From an uncultured Oleiphilus sp. (GTDB taxonomy: Bacteria; Pseudomonadota; Gammaproteobacteria; Pseudomonadales; Oleiphilaceae), in the NCBI GenBank assembly GCA_913020045.1, contig CAJWBE010000002.1, positions 62,001 through 126,000 of the forward strand: a stretch of DNA of 64,000 bases, in the 5' to 3' direction. The notes under the pieces are model-generated. The model had not been told where the DNA came from. It worked only from the letters and a program-made list of their open reading frames with translations, and ran no database searches. Below, one piece after another: positions 37,179-46,339 of this stretch. The position numbers and the translations under genes were made by a program. Each line of letters begins with the position of its first letter. Position 1 is the first letter of the stretch.

Positions 37179-38351
37179 TTAGCTGTCTATTTTGTCTTTG
37201 GGCGCTGTTGTGTCTGAGCTAATTGAATCGGTAGGCGCTTCATTGGTCGCGCCGTCTTTTGGCGCAGAGGTAAAAAGATCTAGCTGAGTAGACATGCCTG
37301 ACGCCAAGCCTTGGTTGAAAGCAACTCCGATACCTAGTAGACGAACGGGTTTGCTGCTGCGTTTCCAGGCTTCACTTATCATGGCTTGATAGGCCTGCTT
37401 GTCGTCCCAGTCTTCTTGATGACTTGCGAGGCGTTTTTCAAGCGTGGTTTGAGTGAAATCGTGGAATTTAACCTTAACCACTCGCTTGGCAACTAGCTTA
37501 CTCATCTTGCTGCGTTCGACGCGCTCGCGAAGCTCGTCTAACAGGCTCAGGGTTCGTTCCTGTATTTCTGACTCATTCGCAATGTCATTTGAGTATGTGT
37601 GTTCAACGGATAAAGACTTGCGTATGCGCGACGTCTGCACGGGACGCTCATCCACGCCATTGGCCAATTGAATTAAGCGATGACCCTGTTTGCCAAACTT
37701 TTCGGTTAAACGTTTGGCGTCATAAGCCAATATATCGGCGCATGTTTGAATTCCCATGTGCGCAAGTTTCTGGCTGGTGACTTTACCGACGCCGTTTATT
37801 TTTGAAACATCGAGTTCAAGAACAAACGCTTCAACTTCGTCGGGCGTGATAACAAACGTGCCATTTGGTTTGCGCCAGTCACTCGCTATTTTGGCAAGAA
37901 ATTTGTTCGGCGCGACACCGGCGGAAACCGTGATACCGAGCTCACGTTTTACGTCGCCACGAATAGCGTTGGCGATGCGAGTCGCACTGCCTTGAAAGTC
38001 GGTGCATTGAGACACATCTAGATAGGCTTCATCGAGTGATAATGGTTCTATTAAGCTGGTGTAGCGCCCAAATATGTCGTGCATTCGTGCTGATACTTGC
38101 TTATAGAGCGGAAAGTTAGGCGTTACAAATACTAAGTCCGGACACAATCGTAATGCATGCGCTGCTGGCATGGCGGAGCGCACGCCGAACTGCCGTGCAA
38201 TATAATTGCAGGTCGCGATGACGCCACGTCGGTCTGGCTTTCCTCCCACTGCAACGGGGACTTTTGTCAGCGCAGGGTTCTGTTGCATCTCGACAGATGC
38301 ATAAAACGCATCGGCGTCTACATGAATGATTTTACGCTGGTGTGAGGTCAC
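37179..38351 (-). CDS. dinB: DNA polymerase IV
   Basis: A Y-family translesion polymerase. The catalytic acidic residues lie in HVDADAFYASVE and SLDEAYLDVS, and HhH-type KINGVGKVTSQKL is present. I start at GTG 38351 (MTSHQRKIIHVD, 390 residues) because the family begins there. TTG 38420, with AGGA eight bases upstream, would add 23 residues without family counterpart. A C-terminal tail of about 40 residues carries TQLDLF, a beta-clamp binding motif. No LexA box was found upstream. Confidence 0.93.
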   Translation of the reverse strand: MTSHQRKIIHVDADAFYASVEMQQNPALTKVPVAVGGKPDRRGVIATCNYIARQFGVRSAMPAAHALRLCPDLVFVTPNFPLYKQVSARMHDIFGRYTSLIEPLSLDEAYLDVSQCTDFQGSATRIANAIRGDVKRELGITVSAGVAPNKFLAKIASDWRKPNGTFVITPDEVEAFVLELDVSKINGVGKVTSQKLAHMGIQTCADILAYDAKRLTEKFGKQGHRLIQLANGVDERPVQTSRIRKSLSVEHTYSNDIANESEIQERTLSLLDELRERVERSKMSKLVAKRVVKVKFHDFTQTTLEKRLASHQEDWDDKQAYQAMISEAWKRSSKPVRLLGIGVAFNQGLASGMSTQLDLFTSAPKDGATNEAPTDSISSDTTAPKDKIDS

Positions 38352-38570
38352 GATTAATGAAGTAATTGGCTTTAAGATGAATATAGGTTTTAGCAGGATC
38401 CATGCTAAATGGCGAGACAAAAAATATTCCTGTATTCGTGGGCAAAGAGAAATAGCGAGAGAGTGGTATTTGAGCGCTTGGCTTCGTGATATCTTTTAAA
38501 AAAAGTGGTCGCCACGCTTGGTCGTCTATAGTCAGTCGGCAGTAATCGTATTTAGCAAAATGGATTAAGA

Positions 38571-39704
38571 TTGGAAACGTTCAATGTAGATGTTTTGGTA
38601 ATTGGGGCAGGGGTGATTGGCCTTGCAGTCGCGCGCGAGCTGGCGCGTCATTGTCGAGGAACCGAAACGCAAGTTTGGTTGATGGACCAGCGTGAGTCGT
38701 TTGGCATGGAGACGTCTTCACGAAACAGTGAGGTTATTCATGCAGGAATCTACTATCCGCCCGGTAGCTTGAAGGCGAAGTTATGCGTGAAAGGCCGAGA
38801 CCAACTTTACCATTATTGCGAAAGTAAGCAGATACCCTATCAACGCTGCGGCAAACTCATTGTGGCTGGATCTGAAGGCCAGCAAGCACAATTGCAGCAC
38901 ATAATGGATAATGCAGTGGCCAACGGGGTGGATGACTTGCAATGGCTGGATGAGGCGGCGTTGCGCGCATTAGAACCTGAGCTCAGCGGTCTTAGTGCTC
39001 TGTTGTCTCCTTCGACGGGCGTGATCGATAGTCATGCCTACATGAGTCAGTTATTAGCGGATTTTGAGGCCGAAGGCGGGCATTTTGTTGCGCGCAGCGA
39101 ACTAAGCTTCATTCGTGCAACGGATGCTGGAACGCAGTGGGAGATAGTTGGACAGGATGCACTTCTTCTCGCAAAAACTTGTGTTAATTCGGCAGGTTTG
39201 TACGCAGCAGAAATTCTATCAGACAGCACCGTAAAGGCGCCTAACGTAACCTTCGCGAAAGGTGAGTATTTTAGTTACGGCGCTCGCGTGCCCTTTAAAC
39301 ATCTAGTTTATCCTGTGCCTGAAGAGGGTGGGCTGGGTGTTCATTTGACTATGGATATGAGTGGCGCGGCGAAATTCGGGCCTGATGTCACATGGCTGTC
39401 CCGTGACCAAAAAGCGGCGGATTTAGATTATCAAGTCAAGTCGTCCAAACGTGAGCAGTTCGCGATCGCTATTTCATCTTACTGGCCAGGAGTGGATGCA
39501 ACTTCGTTACTGCCTGACTATGCGGGTGTTCGCCCCAAATTAAGCCAGTGTGGAGAGCCTCCAGCAGATTTTTTGATTCAAAGCTCTAACGACCATGGTA
39601 TCGCCGGCTTGGTTAACATGTTCGGCATGGAGTCACCCGGCCTTACCGCCTCGTTAGCCATTGCTGAGTATGTTCGCGAGTTAGTATTGTGTCGCGCTGA
39701 GTGA
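38571..39704 (+). CDS. FAD-dependent oxidoreductase, L-2-hydroxyglutarate oxidase-like
   Basis: The 377-residue flavoprotein begins VDVLVIGAGVIGLAVAREL (FAD-binding GxGxxG) and has ETSSRNSEVIHAGIYYPPGS, a signature of the LhgO/YgaF and related DAO-family enzymes. The C-terminal IAGLVNMFGMESPGLTAS also fits. It would oxidise a 2-hydroxy acid, feeding electrons to the quinone pool. The start is TTG 38571, since no ATG or GTG precedes the conserved FAD motif in frame. It is convergent with comF. Confidence 0.82.
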   Translation: METFNVDVLVIGAGVIGLAVARELARHCRGTETQVWLMDQRESFGMETSSRNSEVIHAGIYYPPGSLKAKLCVKGRDQLYHYCESKQIPYQRCGKLIVAGSEGQQAQLQHIMDNAVANGVDDLQWLDEAALRALEPELSGLSALLSPSTGVIDSHAYMSQLLADFEAEGGHFVARSELSFIRATDAGTQWEIVGQDALLLAKTCVNSAGLYAAEILSDSTVKAPNVTFAKGEYFSYGARVPFKHLVYPVPEEGGLGVHLTMDMSGAAKFGPDVTWLSRDQKAADLDYQVKSSKREQFAIAISSYWPGVDATSLLPDYAGVRPKLSQCGEPPADFLIQSSNDHGIAGLVNMFGMESPGLTASLAIAEYVRELVLCRAE

Positions 39705-39764
39705 GTTGGTGTTCTCGGCCTGATGCATGCGTGTCAATAGGGCAGTGGCTGTGCGGTGAAGGCT

Positions 39765-40559
39765 TTAGTTTTTAGGCGTTCTCGCCAATGCCCATATTTC
39801 GACGGTTTCCACACCATTTTCTTTCAATAACTGCGCGATCGTATGCGCTGTTGCCCCCGTGGTCACTACGTCGTCAATCAGCGTAACGTGCTTTGGCACG
39901 GCGCAAGGCTTAGTCGTAAAACTAAAACTGCCTTTTAAGTTCTTAACACGCTCTATTCTTTTAAGCCCTGCTTGGGATGATGTCACTTTATGCTTGCCAA
40001 TAATATCGAGGCGAACCGCCATATTCAGTCGGCTGGACAGCTTCTTTGCTAGCAACTCACTGTGATTATAACTGCGTTTTTTTTGCTGAGACCGAGCCAT
40101 GGGCACTGCCATGATGCATCGCTCGTCATGTGTCAACGATGCTACTCGATTGTGTTGATCATTCGTTGCTAGCGATTCTGAGTAAGCCATAAGATCGCAA
40201 AATACATTGGCATAACGGCGTTGGCCCAAATATTTAAAGCGCTGAATACATATGTCTATTGGGAATTGATAAATGAGTGGTGCGATAACCCTATCAAAAG
40301 CCGGTGGGCTTGCCTGACACTGCCCGCAGGCCTCACCAGACTGTGTTGCTGACGGCTCGGCACAGACAGGGCAAGAGTGTGTATTCCATGCCAAATCGAG
40401 AAGGCAGCCGGGACAGACTTTTTGCTTATTGCTAGTGCGTCCGAGGCAGAAAATACATTTACCCCGTTGCCGAAGGGAAGCTCCCACATTGTTAATCTTG
40501 GCAAACCTGTTAACCAAAAATTCAAATATGGTTGACAAGTTTTTGTTGGGTTTTATCAT
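39765..40559 (-). CDS. comF: ComF-family protein (phosphoribosyltransferase fold)
   Basis: The 264-residue protein has an N-terminal zinc ribbon (CIFC, CPGC, CPVC, CGQC pairs) and a C-terminal PRTase domain with [17 protein letters not shown]. In naturally competent bacteria ComF is needed for DNA uptake; other roles are unclear. ATG 40559 is chosen over ATG 40565 because AAGGA at 40567-40571 (plus-strand TCCTT) is seven bases upstream of it. The first codons overlap the bioB promoter and BirA-like operator on the other strand. Confidence 0.88.
   Translation of the reverse strand: MIKPNKNLSTIFEFLVNRFAKINNVGASLRQRGKCIFCLGRTSNKQKVCPGCLLDLAWNTHSCPVCAEPSATQSGEACGQCQASPPAFDRVIAPLIYQFPIDICIQRFKYLGQRRYANVFCDLMAYSESLATNDQHNRVASLTHDERCIMAVPMARSQQKKRSYNHSELLAKKLSSRLNMAVRLDIIGKHKVTSSQAGLKRIERVKNLKGSFSFTTKPCAVPKHVTLIDDVVTTGATAHTIAQLLKENGVETVEIWALARTPKN
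40507..40559 (+). promoter_or_regulatory. bioB promoter with BirA-like operator
   Basis: CTGTTAACC (40507-40515) and GGTTGACAA (40530-40538) form an inverted repeat with a 14-base spacer. This is close to the BirA operator pattern TTGTxAACC...GGTTxACAA. The right arm contains a perfect -35 TTGACA (40532-40537), and 16 bases later TATCAT (40554-40559) is a good -10. Transcription would start near 40566, leaving a leader of about 114 bases before the bioB ATG. BirA-biotinyl-AMP binding would cover the -35 element. Confidence 0.78.
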
Positions 40560-40679
40560 GTGCATATCCTTATGCGCGTTCAGGGCTTGTTTAGCGGCTG
40601 CTCGTGTATCTTTTACAGGACGCTAGTGAAGAATAATTTGTACTTTGCGTCAATTGCCGGTTTGAGTTTGGAGATAGAA

Positions 40680-41744
40680 ATGAGAAATGGTAGCAACTCT
40701 GAAGTTCGTCACGATTGGTCGATGAAAGAAGTTCGAGCATTGTTTGACCTGCCGTTCAACGACTTGTTGTTCCAAGCACAGACGGTTCATCGTGCCAATT
40801 TTGACCCTAACGAAGTGCAGGTCAGCACGTTGCTTTCCATCAAGACTGGCGCTTGCCCAGAAGACTGCAAGTACTGTCCGCAAAGCGGGCATTACAACAC
40901 CGGTTTAGCAAAAGAAAAGTTAATGCAAGTTGAAAAGGTGCTAGAAAAAGCCAAGCAAGCCAAAGAAAAGGGTAGCAGCCGTTTCTGCATGGGCGCTGCA
41001 TGGAAACACCCTAGTGAAAAAGATATGCCTTATGTTGTGGAAATGGTGAAAGGTGTTCGTGAGTTGGGTTTAGAGACCTGCATGACGCTTGGTATGCTTT
41101 CAGATGATCAAGCGTCGCAGTTGGCCGACGCAGGTTTGGATTACTACAACCACAACTTAGACACGTCCCCAGATTTTTACGACAAAATTATTACGACGCG
41201 AAGCTATCAGGATCGCTTGGATACATTGCAACATGTGCGCGACTCGGGCATGAAAATATGCAGTGGCGGCATTATCGGAATGGGTGAAAAAGCGACCGAC
41301 CGTATTGGCCTTTTAGTTCAGCTTGCTAATTTGCCGCAGCAGCCAGAAAGTGTGCCGATCAATATGTTGGTTAAGGTGAAAGGTACGCCTTTAGAAAACG
41401 TGGAAAATATCGATCCTTTTGATTTTATTCGTTGTATCGCCGTGGCTAGAATATTGATGCCTGAGAGTCATGTACGCTTGTCTGCTGGGCGTGAAGAAAT
41501 GTCAGACGAAATGCAAGCAATGGCATTTATGGCGGGCGCTAACTCTATCTTTTATGGCGAGTGCTTGTTAACGACTCCCAATCCTGAAGCACATGAAGAT
41601 ATGCAACTTTTTAAGCGTCTTGGTCTTCGCCCTGAGCAACGCATCGAAAAAACGGATGATGAACAAGAAGCGTCACTGAATCAGGCAATACAGAAAGAGC
41701 AAAATAGTCATCGCTTCTATGATGCTTCTAGTGCTCAGCACTAG
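40680..41744 (+). CDS. bioB: Biotin synthase
   Basis: The radical SAM enzyme inserts sulfur into dethiobiotin. The frame is open from 40560 but ATG 40680 has GGAG six bases upstream and gives 354 residues starting just before the conserved core. [13 protein letters not shown] holds the radical SAM CxxxCxxC; MGAAWKHP and RLSAGRE are also typical, the latter Arg contacting the [2Fe-2S] cluster. It is the first gene of bioB-F-H-C-D. bioA is not in the window. Confidence 0.97.
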   Translation: MRNGSNSEVRHDWSMKEVRALFDLPFNDLLFQAQTVHRANFDPNEVQVSTLLSIKTGACPEDCKYCPQSGHYNTGLAKEKLMQVEKVLEKAKQAKEKGSSRFCMGAAWKHPSEKDMPYVVEMVKGVRELGLETCMTLGMLSDDQASQLADAGLDYYNHNLDTSPDFYDKIITTRSYQDRLDTLQHVRDSGMKICSGGIIGMGEKATDRIGLLVQLANLPQQPESVPINMLVKVKGTPLENVENIDPFDFIRCIAVARILMPESHVRLSAGREEMSDEMQAMAFMAGANSIFYGECLLTTPNPEAHEDMQLFKRLGLRPEQRIEKTDDEQEASLNQAIQKEQNSHRFYDASSAQH

Positions 41745-41772
41745 GCATCTTATTGCTATTGGTGTCTGACAT

Positions 41773-42966
41773 ATGTCGCAGTTTGACAACTATTGGCGGG
41801 CTCAGTTGGAACAGCGCGCCGGCGATGGCTTGCTGCGTCAAAGGCCTCTTCTTGGTTCTAAACAGGGTGTTCAGGTTGTCATTAATGGTGACCCTATACT
41901 GTCCTTCGCCAGTAATGACTATCTCGGATTCGCCGGTGATGCGCGCATTGCAAAAGCCGCAGCCGTCGCCGCAGAGACGCATGGAGTTGGCGGTGGCGCT
42001 TCTCACCTCGTGGTTGGTCACCATATCGAACATCAACGCTTAGAAGATGAACTGGCAGCGTTTACCGGCCGACAAAAGGCGCTAGTTTTTTCAAGTGGAT
42101 ACATGGCGAACCTTGCTGTGGTATCTACTTTGGTGGGTGCGGGTGACGGTGTTTTTGAGGACAAATTGAATCATGCGTCGTTGATTGATGGAGGCTTGCT
42201 AAGCGGGGCTCGCTTTCAGCGCTACCTTCATAATGATGCCGTCAGCTTACAGTCTCATGTCGATCGCTTTTCTAAGCGAAATCCCGATACATCTTCTCGT
42301 AAATTAGTGGTGACAGACGGCGTCTTTAGCATGGACGGCGATATTGCAGATTTAGCCAGCTTGTCGACAGTTTGTAATACAGAGCGGGCTGTTCTCGCTG
42401 TTGACGACGCGCATGGCTTGGGTGTGGTTGGTAGGCAAGGGCGAGGCACGTTAGACCTTTTGAATATGTCTGAAGAGCATGTGCCGGTGTTGGTGGGTAC
42501 CTTTGGCAAGGCTTTCGGTACTGCGGGAGCTTTTGTTGCTGGCTCGGCTGCCATGATTGACTATTTGGAACAGTTTGCGCGGCCTTACATTTATACAACG
42601 TCGATGCCGCCTATGCTGGCGGCGGCCACCCGTCGATCTTTAAAGCTTATTCAAGAAGCCGACGATCGCAGAGAACGTTTGAATAGAAACATTGAATACT
42701 TTAGAGATGGCGCAGATAGCTTGTCTCTCAAGTTAATGGCGTCTAATACAGCCATTCAGCCAATCATGATTGGAGAAAGCGCCTCGGCAATGAGCGTTTC
42801 GAGCTGTTTAAAAGAGCAAGGTATTTTAGTAGGGGCTATCCGGCCACCGACGGTGCCAAAGAATACAGCGCGTTTGCGGATTACTCTATCGAGCGAACAT
42901 AGTATTGAGATGCTGGATCGACTATTTGACGGCCTCGCGATCGCTAAGCAAGAAAACTATTTATGA
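41773..42966 (+). CDS. bioF: 8-amino-7-oxononanoate synthase
   Basis: A PLP-dependent enzyme of 397 residues that condenses pimeloyl-ACP with alanine. SFASNDYLGFAGD, GVGGGASHLVVGHH, DDAHGLGVVG and the PLP lysine in GTFGKAFGTAGAFV are visible. It starts 28 bp after bioB and its stop overlaps the bioH ATG (ATGA). Confidence 0.97.
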   Translation: MSQFDNYWRAQLEQRAGDGLLRQRPLLGSKQGVQVVINGDPILSFASNDYLGFAGDARIAKAAAVAAETHGVGGGASHLVVGHHIEHQRLEDELAAFTGRQKALVFSSGYMANLAVVSTLVGAGDGVFEDKLNHASLIDGGLLSGARFQRYLHNDAVSLQSHVDRFSKRNPDTSSRKLVVTDGVFSMDGDIADLASLSTVCNTERAVLAVDDAHGLGVVGRQGRGTLDLLNMSEEHVPVLVGTFGKAFGTAGAFVAGSAAMIDYLEQFARPYIYTTSMPPMLAAATRRSLKLIQEADDRRERLNRNIEYFRDGADSLSLKLMASNTAIQPIMIGESASAMSVSSCLKEQGILVGAIRPPTVPKNTARLRITLSSEHSIEMLDRLFDGLAIAKQENYL

Positions 42967-43712
42967 AGATATTGCTCCTCAATGGTTGGTCAGTGCCAAA
43001 CACAATGTGGTCTGGCTTTTTTGACGAGCTTTGCAATGTGCTACTAGAAAAAGGAGTCGTGGTTACGGCTTATGAAATGATAGCCATCGACCGCCCATTA
43101 ACGAAAAAAGAGTGGTTTCAAGAAATTGATCCAAGAGTCGACGAAGACACGATGTTGGTTGGGTGGTCATTGGGAGGAATGCTGGCAACTGCTTATGCCG
43201 CAAGTAGCGAGCGTAATTTTGTCGGGCTAGTGACATTGATGAGCAACCTTTGTTTTATTCGGACTCAAGACTGTTCTTGGGCGATGTCTCGTGACGACTT
43301 CGAGACGTTTAGAAAAGACTTAAGTACTGAGGCTGATAAAACTGGCTTTTTTAATCGCTTTTCGAGTTTGGTGGCACGCGGTGACACTCAGCTAAAAGCG
43401 GCGATTCGTTTTCTTAGGGAACGCTATCGCGTTGACGGTTGTTTTGATGATGTCGTGCTAACTCAGTCTCTAGAATTGTTAGGTGGCCTTGATGTGACGA
43501 GCGAGATCGCTGAGGTCAAAGTGCCGCTGTTGATGCTATTTGGAGAAGCGGATGCCTTGTCTGGCTGTCCCTCAAATGAGCAGGCCCAGAAACTAAGAGA
43601 GCTAAATGGTGACGCTTCGGTTCAGCGAATTCCTACCGGACACCTGCCCTTTATGGGTGCAAGGCAGACGGTTCAAGAACACATGATAGATTTTGCGGTG
43701 GCAAATGCCTGA
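42963..43712 (+). CDS. bioH: Pimeloyl-ACP methyl ester esterase
   Basis: The 249-residue alpha/beta hydrolase removes the methyl group from pimeloyl-ACP methyl ester, ending chain elongation. The nucleophile elbow is GWSLGG, with the acid in FGEADAL and the histidine in GHLPFMG. The N-terminal LLNGWSVPNTMW provides the oxyanion region. It overlaps bioF by four bases and bioC by eight. Confidence 0.92.
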   Translation: MKILLLNGWSVPNTMWSGFFDELCNVLLEKGVVVTAYEMIAIDRPLTKKEWFQEIDPRVDEDTMLVGWSLGGMLATAYAASSERNFVGLVTLMSNLCFIRTQDCSWAMSRDDFETFRKDLSTEADKTGFFNRFSSLVARGDTQLKAAIRFLRERYRVDGCFDDVVLTQSLELLGGLDVTSEIAEVKVPLLMLFGEADALSGCPSNEQAQKLRELNGDASVQRIPTGHLPFMGARQTVQEHMIDFAVANA

Positions 43713-44493
43713 TATAGCGATAGATAAACGTGCAATTGCTCAGTCTTTCGGCCTTGCCGCGCCCAAATATGACTCGGCTGCACATTTTCAGCGATGGGTA
43801 GGTCGTAAGTTACTGGATCTATTACCTCAGCGTCGGTTTTTGCGGGTCTTAGATTTGGGAACGGGCACAGGCTATTTTCTTGAACCGCTGCGCCACGCGC
43901 ACAGCCCCGAACTAATTTGCGGCGTTGATTTGTCTGAAGGTATGGTCCGTCATATCGCTGATGCGAACTCAGGTCCTACTCAGCTTGTTGTGGGTGACGC
44001 AGACATGCTGCCGTTTCAGGCTAATAGCTTTGATTTAGTGTATTCGAGTTTGGCCATTCAATGGTGTTATAGGCTCCCTCAGTTATTTGACGAGATTTCT
44101 CGTATTTTAGCGCCTAATGGCTTGTTCGGTTTTTCGACGTTGCTAAACGGCTCGCTGATGGAGCTTAAAGAGGCTTGGGGAAATGTTGATCAATCACAAC
44201 ATGTAAACGATTTTTTTGAGTTGAAGGATTATGCCGTCGCCATCGACGGTGCAGCGCTGAGCGTTCACTCATTAACTGAACGACCGAAAATACTTGAATA
44301 TGAGAATGCCTTGGATTTGAGTCGGGAGCTAAAAACGTTGGGTGCTCATAATATGACGCAACATCGAAATAAAGGTTTAACGGGCAAAGCACGTGTGAAA
44401 GCATTTGTTCAGAATTATGAAGGAATGCGGATGGCAACTGGCTACTTGCCTGCAACATACCAAGTAGGTTTTGGTTTGGTCGAAAAGGGGTAA
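43705..44493 (+). CDS. bioC: Malonyl-ACP O-methyltransferase
   Basis: A SAM-dependent methyltransferase that starts pimelate synthesis by methylating malonyl-ACP. VLDLGTGTGYFLEPL is the SAM motif and KRAIAQSFGLAAPKYDSAA the family N-terminus. ATG 43705 (262 residues) is chosen over TTG 43693; GGTGG is upstream of it. It lies within the bio operon and ends 4 bases before the bioD ATG. Confidence 0.94.
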   Translation: MPDIAIDKRAIAQSFGLAAPKYDSAAHFQRWVGRKLLDLLPQRRFLRVLDLGTGTGYFLEPLRHAHSPELICGVDLSEGMVRHIADANSGPTQLVVGDADMLPFQANSFDLVYSSLAIQWCYRLPQLFDEISRILAPNGLFGFSTLLNGSLMELKEAWGNVDQSQHVNDFFELKDYAVAIDGAALSVHSLTERPKILEYENALDLSRELKTLGAHNMTQHRNKGLTGKARVKAFVQNYEGMRMATGYLPATYQVGFGLVEKG

Positions 44494-44497
44494 GGTG

Positions 44498-45184
44498 ATG
44501 AGTAAAGCTTTTTTTGTAACGGGGACTGATACTGGCGTAGGAAAAACGTTTGCGTCTTGCGCAATGCTTGAAGCAGCGAAATCCAAAGGTTTGAGTACGA
44601 TGGCCCTTAAGCCAGTCGCTGCGGGTGCTGAGATCGTTGATGAGCGAAAAACAAATGAAGATGCGTTGCAGTTGCAGGCTCATATGTCGCTTGAACTGCC
44701 TTATGAACAGATCAATCCTGTTGTCCTTGATGCGCCAACATCTCCTCACATTGCAGCGCATATAGAGGGGCGGAAAGTGGATGCATCGCGATTACTTGGT
44801 TATTGCAGGGGCGCGTTGCTCAATCGCCCGGATTTCGCATTGGTAGAGGGAGCGGGTGGTTGGCGCGTTCCTATCAATAACCGAGAAACGCTGGCGGACT
44901 TAGCGAAGCTTCTCGATTTGCCGGTAATTTTGGTCGTATCGTTAAAACTAGGTTGTTTAAATCATGCGATATTGACTGCCGAAGCGATAGCGAACGACGG
45001 CCTCACGCTTGCAGGTTGGATTGGTAACCGCGTGGAGGCGGAGCCAATGGAATATGAGTCAGAGTATATTGCGTCATTAAAGGGTGCGCTCAAAGCACCG
45101 ATGCTTGGTGGCTTGCCTTTTTCAGCGAAAAGTGCGCCAGTTGAGGCTGCTGCTGAGATCGACCTTTCTGCGCTAGATTTGTAA
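44498..45184 (+). CDS. bioD: Dethiobiotin synthetase
   Basis: The 228-residue ATPase closes the ureido ring of dethiobiotin. The P-loop TGTDTGVGKTFAS, KPVAAGAE and EGAGGWRVPIN are conserved. ATG 44498, four bases after the bioC stop, is preferred to the start inside bioC at 44471. It is the last gene of the biotin operon; no hairpin terminator was recognised after it. Confidence 0.96.
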   Translation: MSKAFFVTGTDTGVGKTFASCAMLEAAKSKGLSTMALKPVAAGAEIVDERKTNEDALQLQAHMSLELPYEQINPVVLDAPTSPHIAAHIEGRKVDASRLLGYCRGALLNRPDFALVEGAGGWRVPINNRETLADLAKLLDLPVILVVSLKLGCLNHAILTAEAIANDGLTLAGWIGNRVEAEPMEYESEYIASLKGALKAPMLGGLPFSAKSAPVEAAAEIDLSALDL

Positions 45185-45295
45185 TTTAATTTTATCTTGA
45201 TTGAAAAATAACCAAATATTTGCTTGAATTGTAGCTAGAGATGTCCTAACGCAAACGTCCTCAGCTTTGTGTTAGATGACAAATAAGGTGTAGCT

Positions 45296-45544
45296 ATGAA
45301 CGTGAACGTGAATACGATTTTACAGACAGGCTTGCAGGGCATAGAGCGCGGAGTTGAAGGGGTGGAGAGATCCGCAACCGAGATCGTTCGTGGTGGCGCT
45401 GTCGATGGCCCCGCTGGTTCAAATTCCGATGTTGTCGAAGCCGTAGTAGATTTAAAACTTTATGAACGTTCTATTGAAGCGTCTGCACAGGTGGTTCGCA
45501 CCGCAGATGAAGTTTTAGGTTCTTTGCTCGATACGATGGCCTAG
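45296..45544 (+). CDS. Miniature flagellar rod/hook-like protein
   Basis: An 82-residue protein with no signal peptide or membrane segment. The C-terminal part, DVVEAVVDLKLYERSIEASA followed by VVRTADEVLGSLLDTM, matches the C-terminal helix of flagellar axial proteins (rod FlgB/FlgC/FlgG and hook). The N-terminal TGLQGIERGVEGVERSATEIVRGG resembles their N-terminal helix, and the large middle domain is missing. AAGGTG precedes the ATG. The SprA-family metalloprotease gene follows 18 bp later. No other flagellar gene is nearby. Function unknown. Confidence 0.7.
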   Translation: MNVNVNTILQTGLQGIERGVEGVERSATEIVRGGAVDGPAGSNSDVVEAVVDLKLYERSIEASAQVVRTADEVLGSLLDTMA

Positions 45545-45562
45545 TCAAGTCGAGCTCATGTT

Positions 45563-46339
45563 ATGCAAACTCCTGCCGTAAACCAATCAAGCCCTCGTTC
45601 TGAAAATCCTGGAGGCGTTAATTCGCCGTCAAATCCTACGCCTGTAGCGCGGGTCGTGGCAGAAACTGACAGTATAGAATTACCCATCTTTGAACGCTCT
45701 GTTCTTCAGAAAGATAAAGTGACGCTTTCTGACGACAGCCAGCTAGGTGTTCAAATAGACGATGTCGTTAAAAAAGACAATGACACGAGTAGCGACTCTG
45801 GCCAAGTGCGTGCAGACAAATCTCCAGACAAAGAGTCAGCTGATTCAGAAAGGGTGTTAACTGAGCAGCAAGAGAAAGAGGTGTTGGCTCTTCAAGCTAG
45901 AGACGCTGAGGTTAGGGCACATGAACGTGCCCATAAAGCGGTCGGTGGGCAGTATGCGGGCGCTATTTCTTACGATTATCAGCAAGGTCCAAATGGAAAG
46001 CGCTACGCCGTTGGCGGTGAAGTATCAATCGATGCATCGCCGGTGAGTGGAAATCCAGAAAAAACAATCGAAAAAATGAACGTTATCAAGGCGGCTGCGT
46101 TAGCGCCGGCAGAGCCATCGTCTCAAGATCGTCGTGTCGCGGCTCAGGCCTCGCAGGTAATTGCTAGTGCTCGCGCAGAGCTAAATGCTGCAGAACAGCC
46201 ATCCGGCAATGAGAATAAAGAAGATGCTAGCTCTGATCTACGTATCAACAAACGTAGTTTAGAGTCATACAGTTCAGTAAGCGATCTTCGAAGTGAAGAT
46301 CAGAATGCGACTCGCCAATTGATAGATGACTTGGCCTGA
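45563..46339 (+). CDS. SprA-family putative metalloprotease
   Basis: The 258-residue protein has a long, polar, disordered-looking N-terminus (1-100) and then the conserved domain EVRAHERAHKAVGGQYAG (about 116-133), with an HExxH zinc motif at 120-124, followed by SYDYQQGPNGKRYAVGGEVS. This is the SprA-related/CJM1_0395 metalloprotease family, whose substrate is unknown. No export signal is visible. It is paired with the rod-like mini-protein, suggesting that one acts on or with the other. A short hairpin (TAACGG-GTACA-CCGTTA) follows the gene but has no T run. Confidence 0.78.
   Translation: MQTPAVNQSSPRSENPGGVNSPSNPTPVARVVAETDSIELPIFERSVLQKDKVTLSDDSQLGVQIDDVVKKDNDTSSDSGQVRADKSPDKESADSERVLTEQQEKEVLALQARDAEVRAHERAHKAVGGQYAGAISYDYQQGPNGKRYAVGGEVSIDASPVSGNPEKTIEKMNVIKAAALAPAEPSSQDRRVAAQASQVIASARAELNAAEQPSGNENKEDASSDLRINKRSLESYSSVSDLRSEDQNATRQLIDDLA

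Noticed and set aside
38421-38570. Possible LexA (SOS) box upstream of dinB
   Set aside because: A CTGT occurs but no ACAG at the right distance; no CTGT-N8-ACAG match was found.
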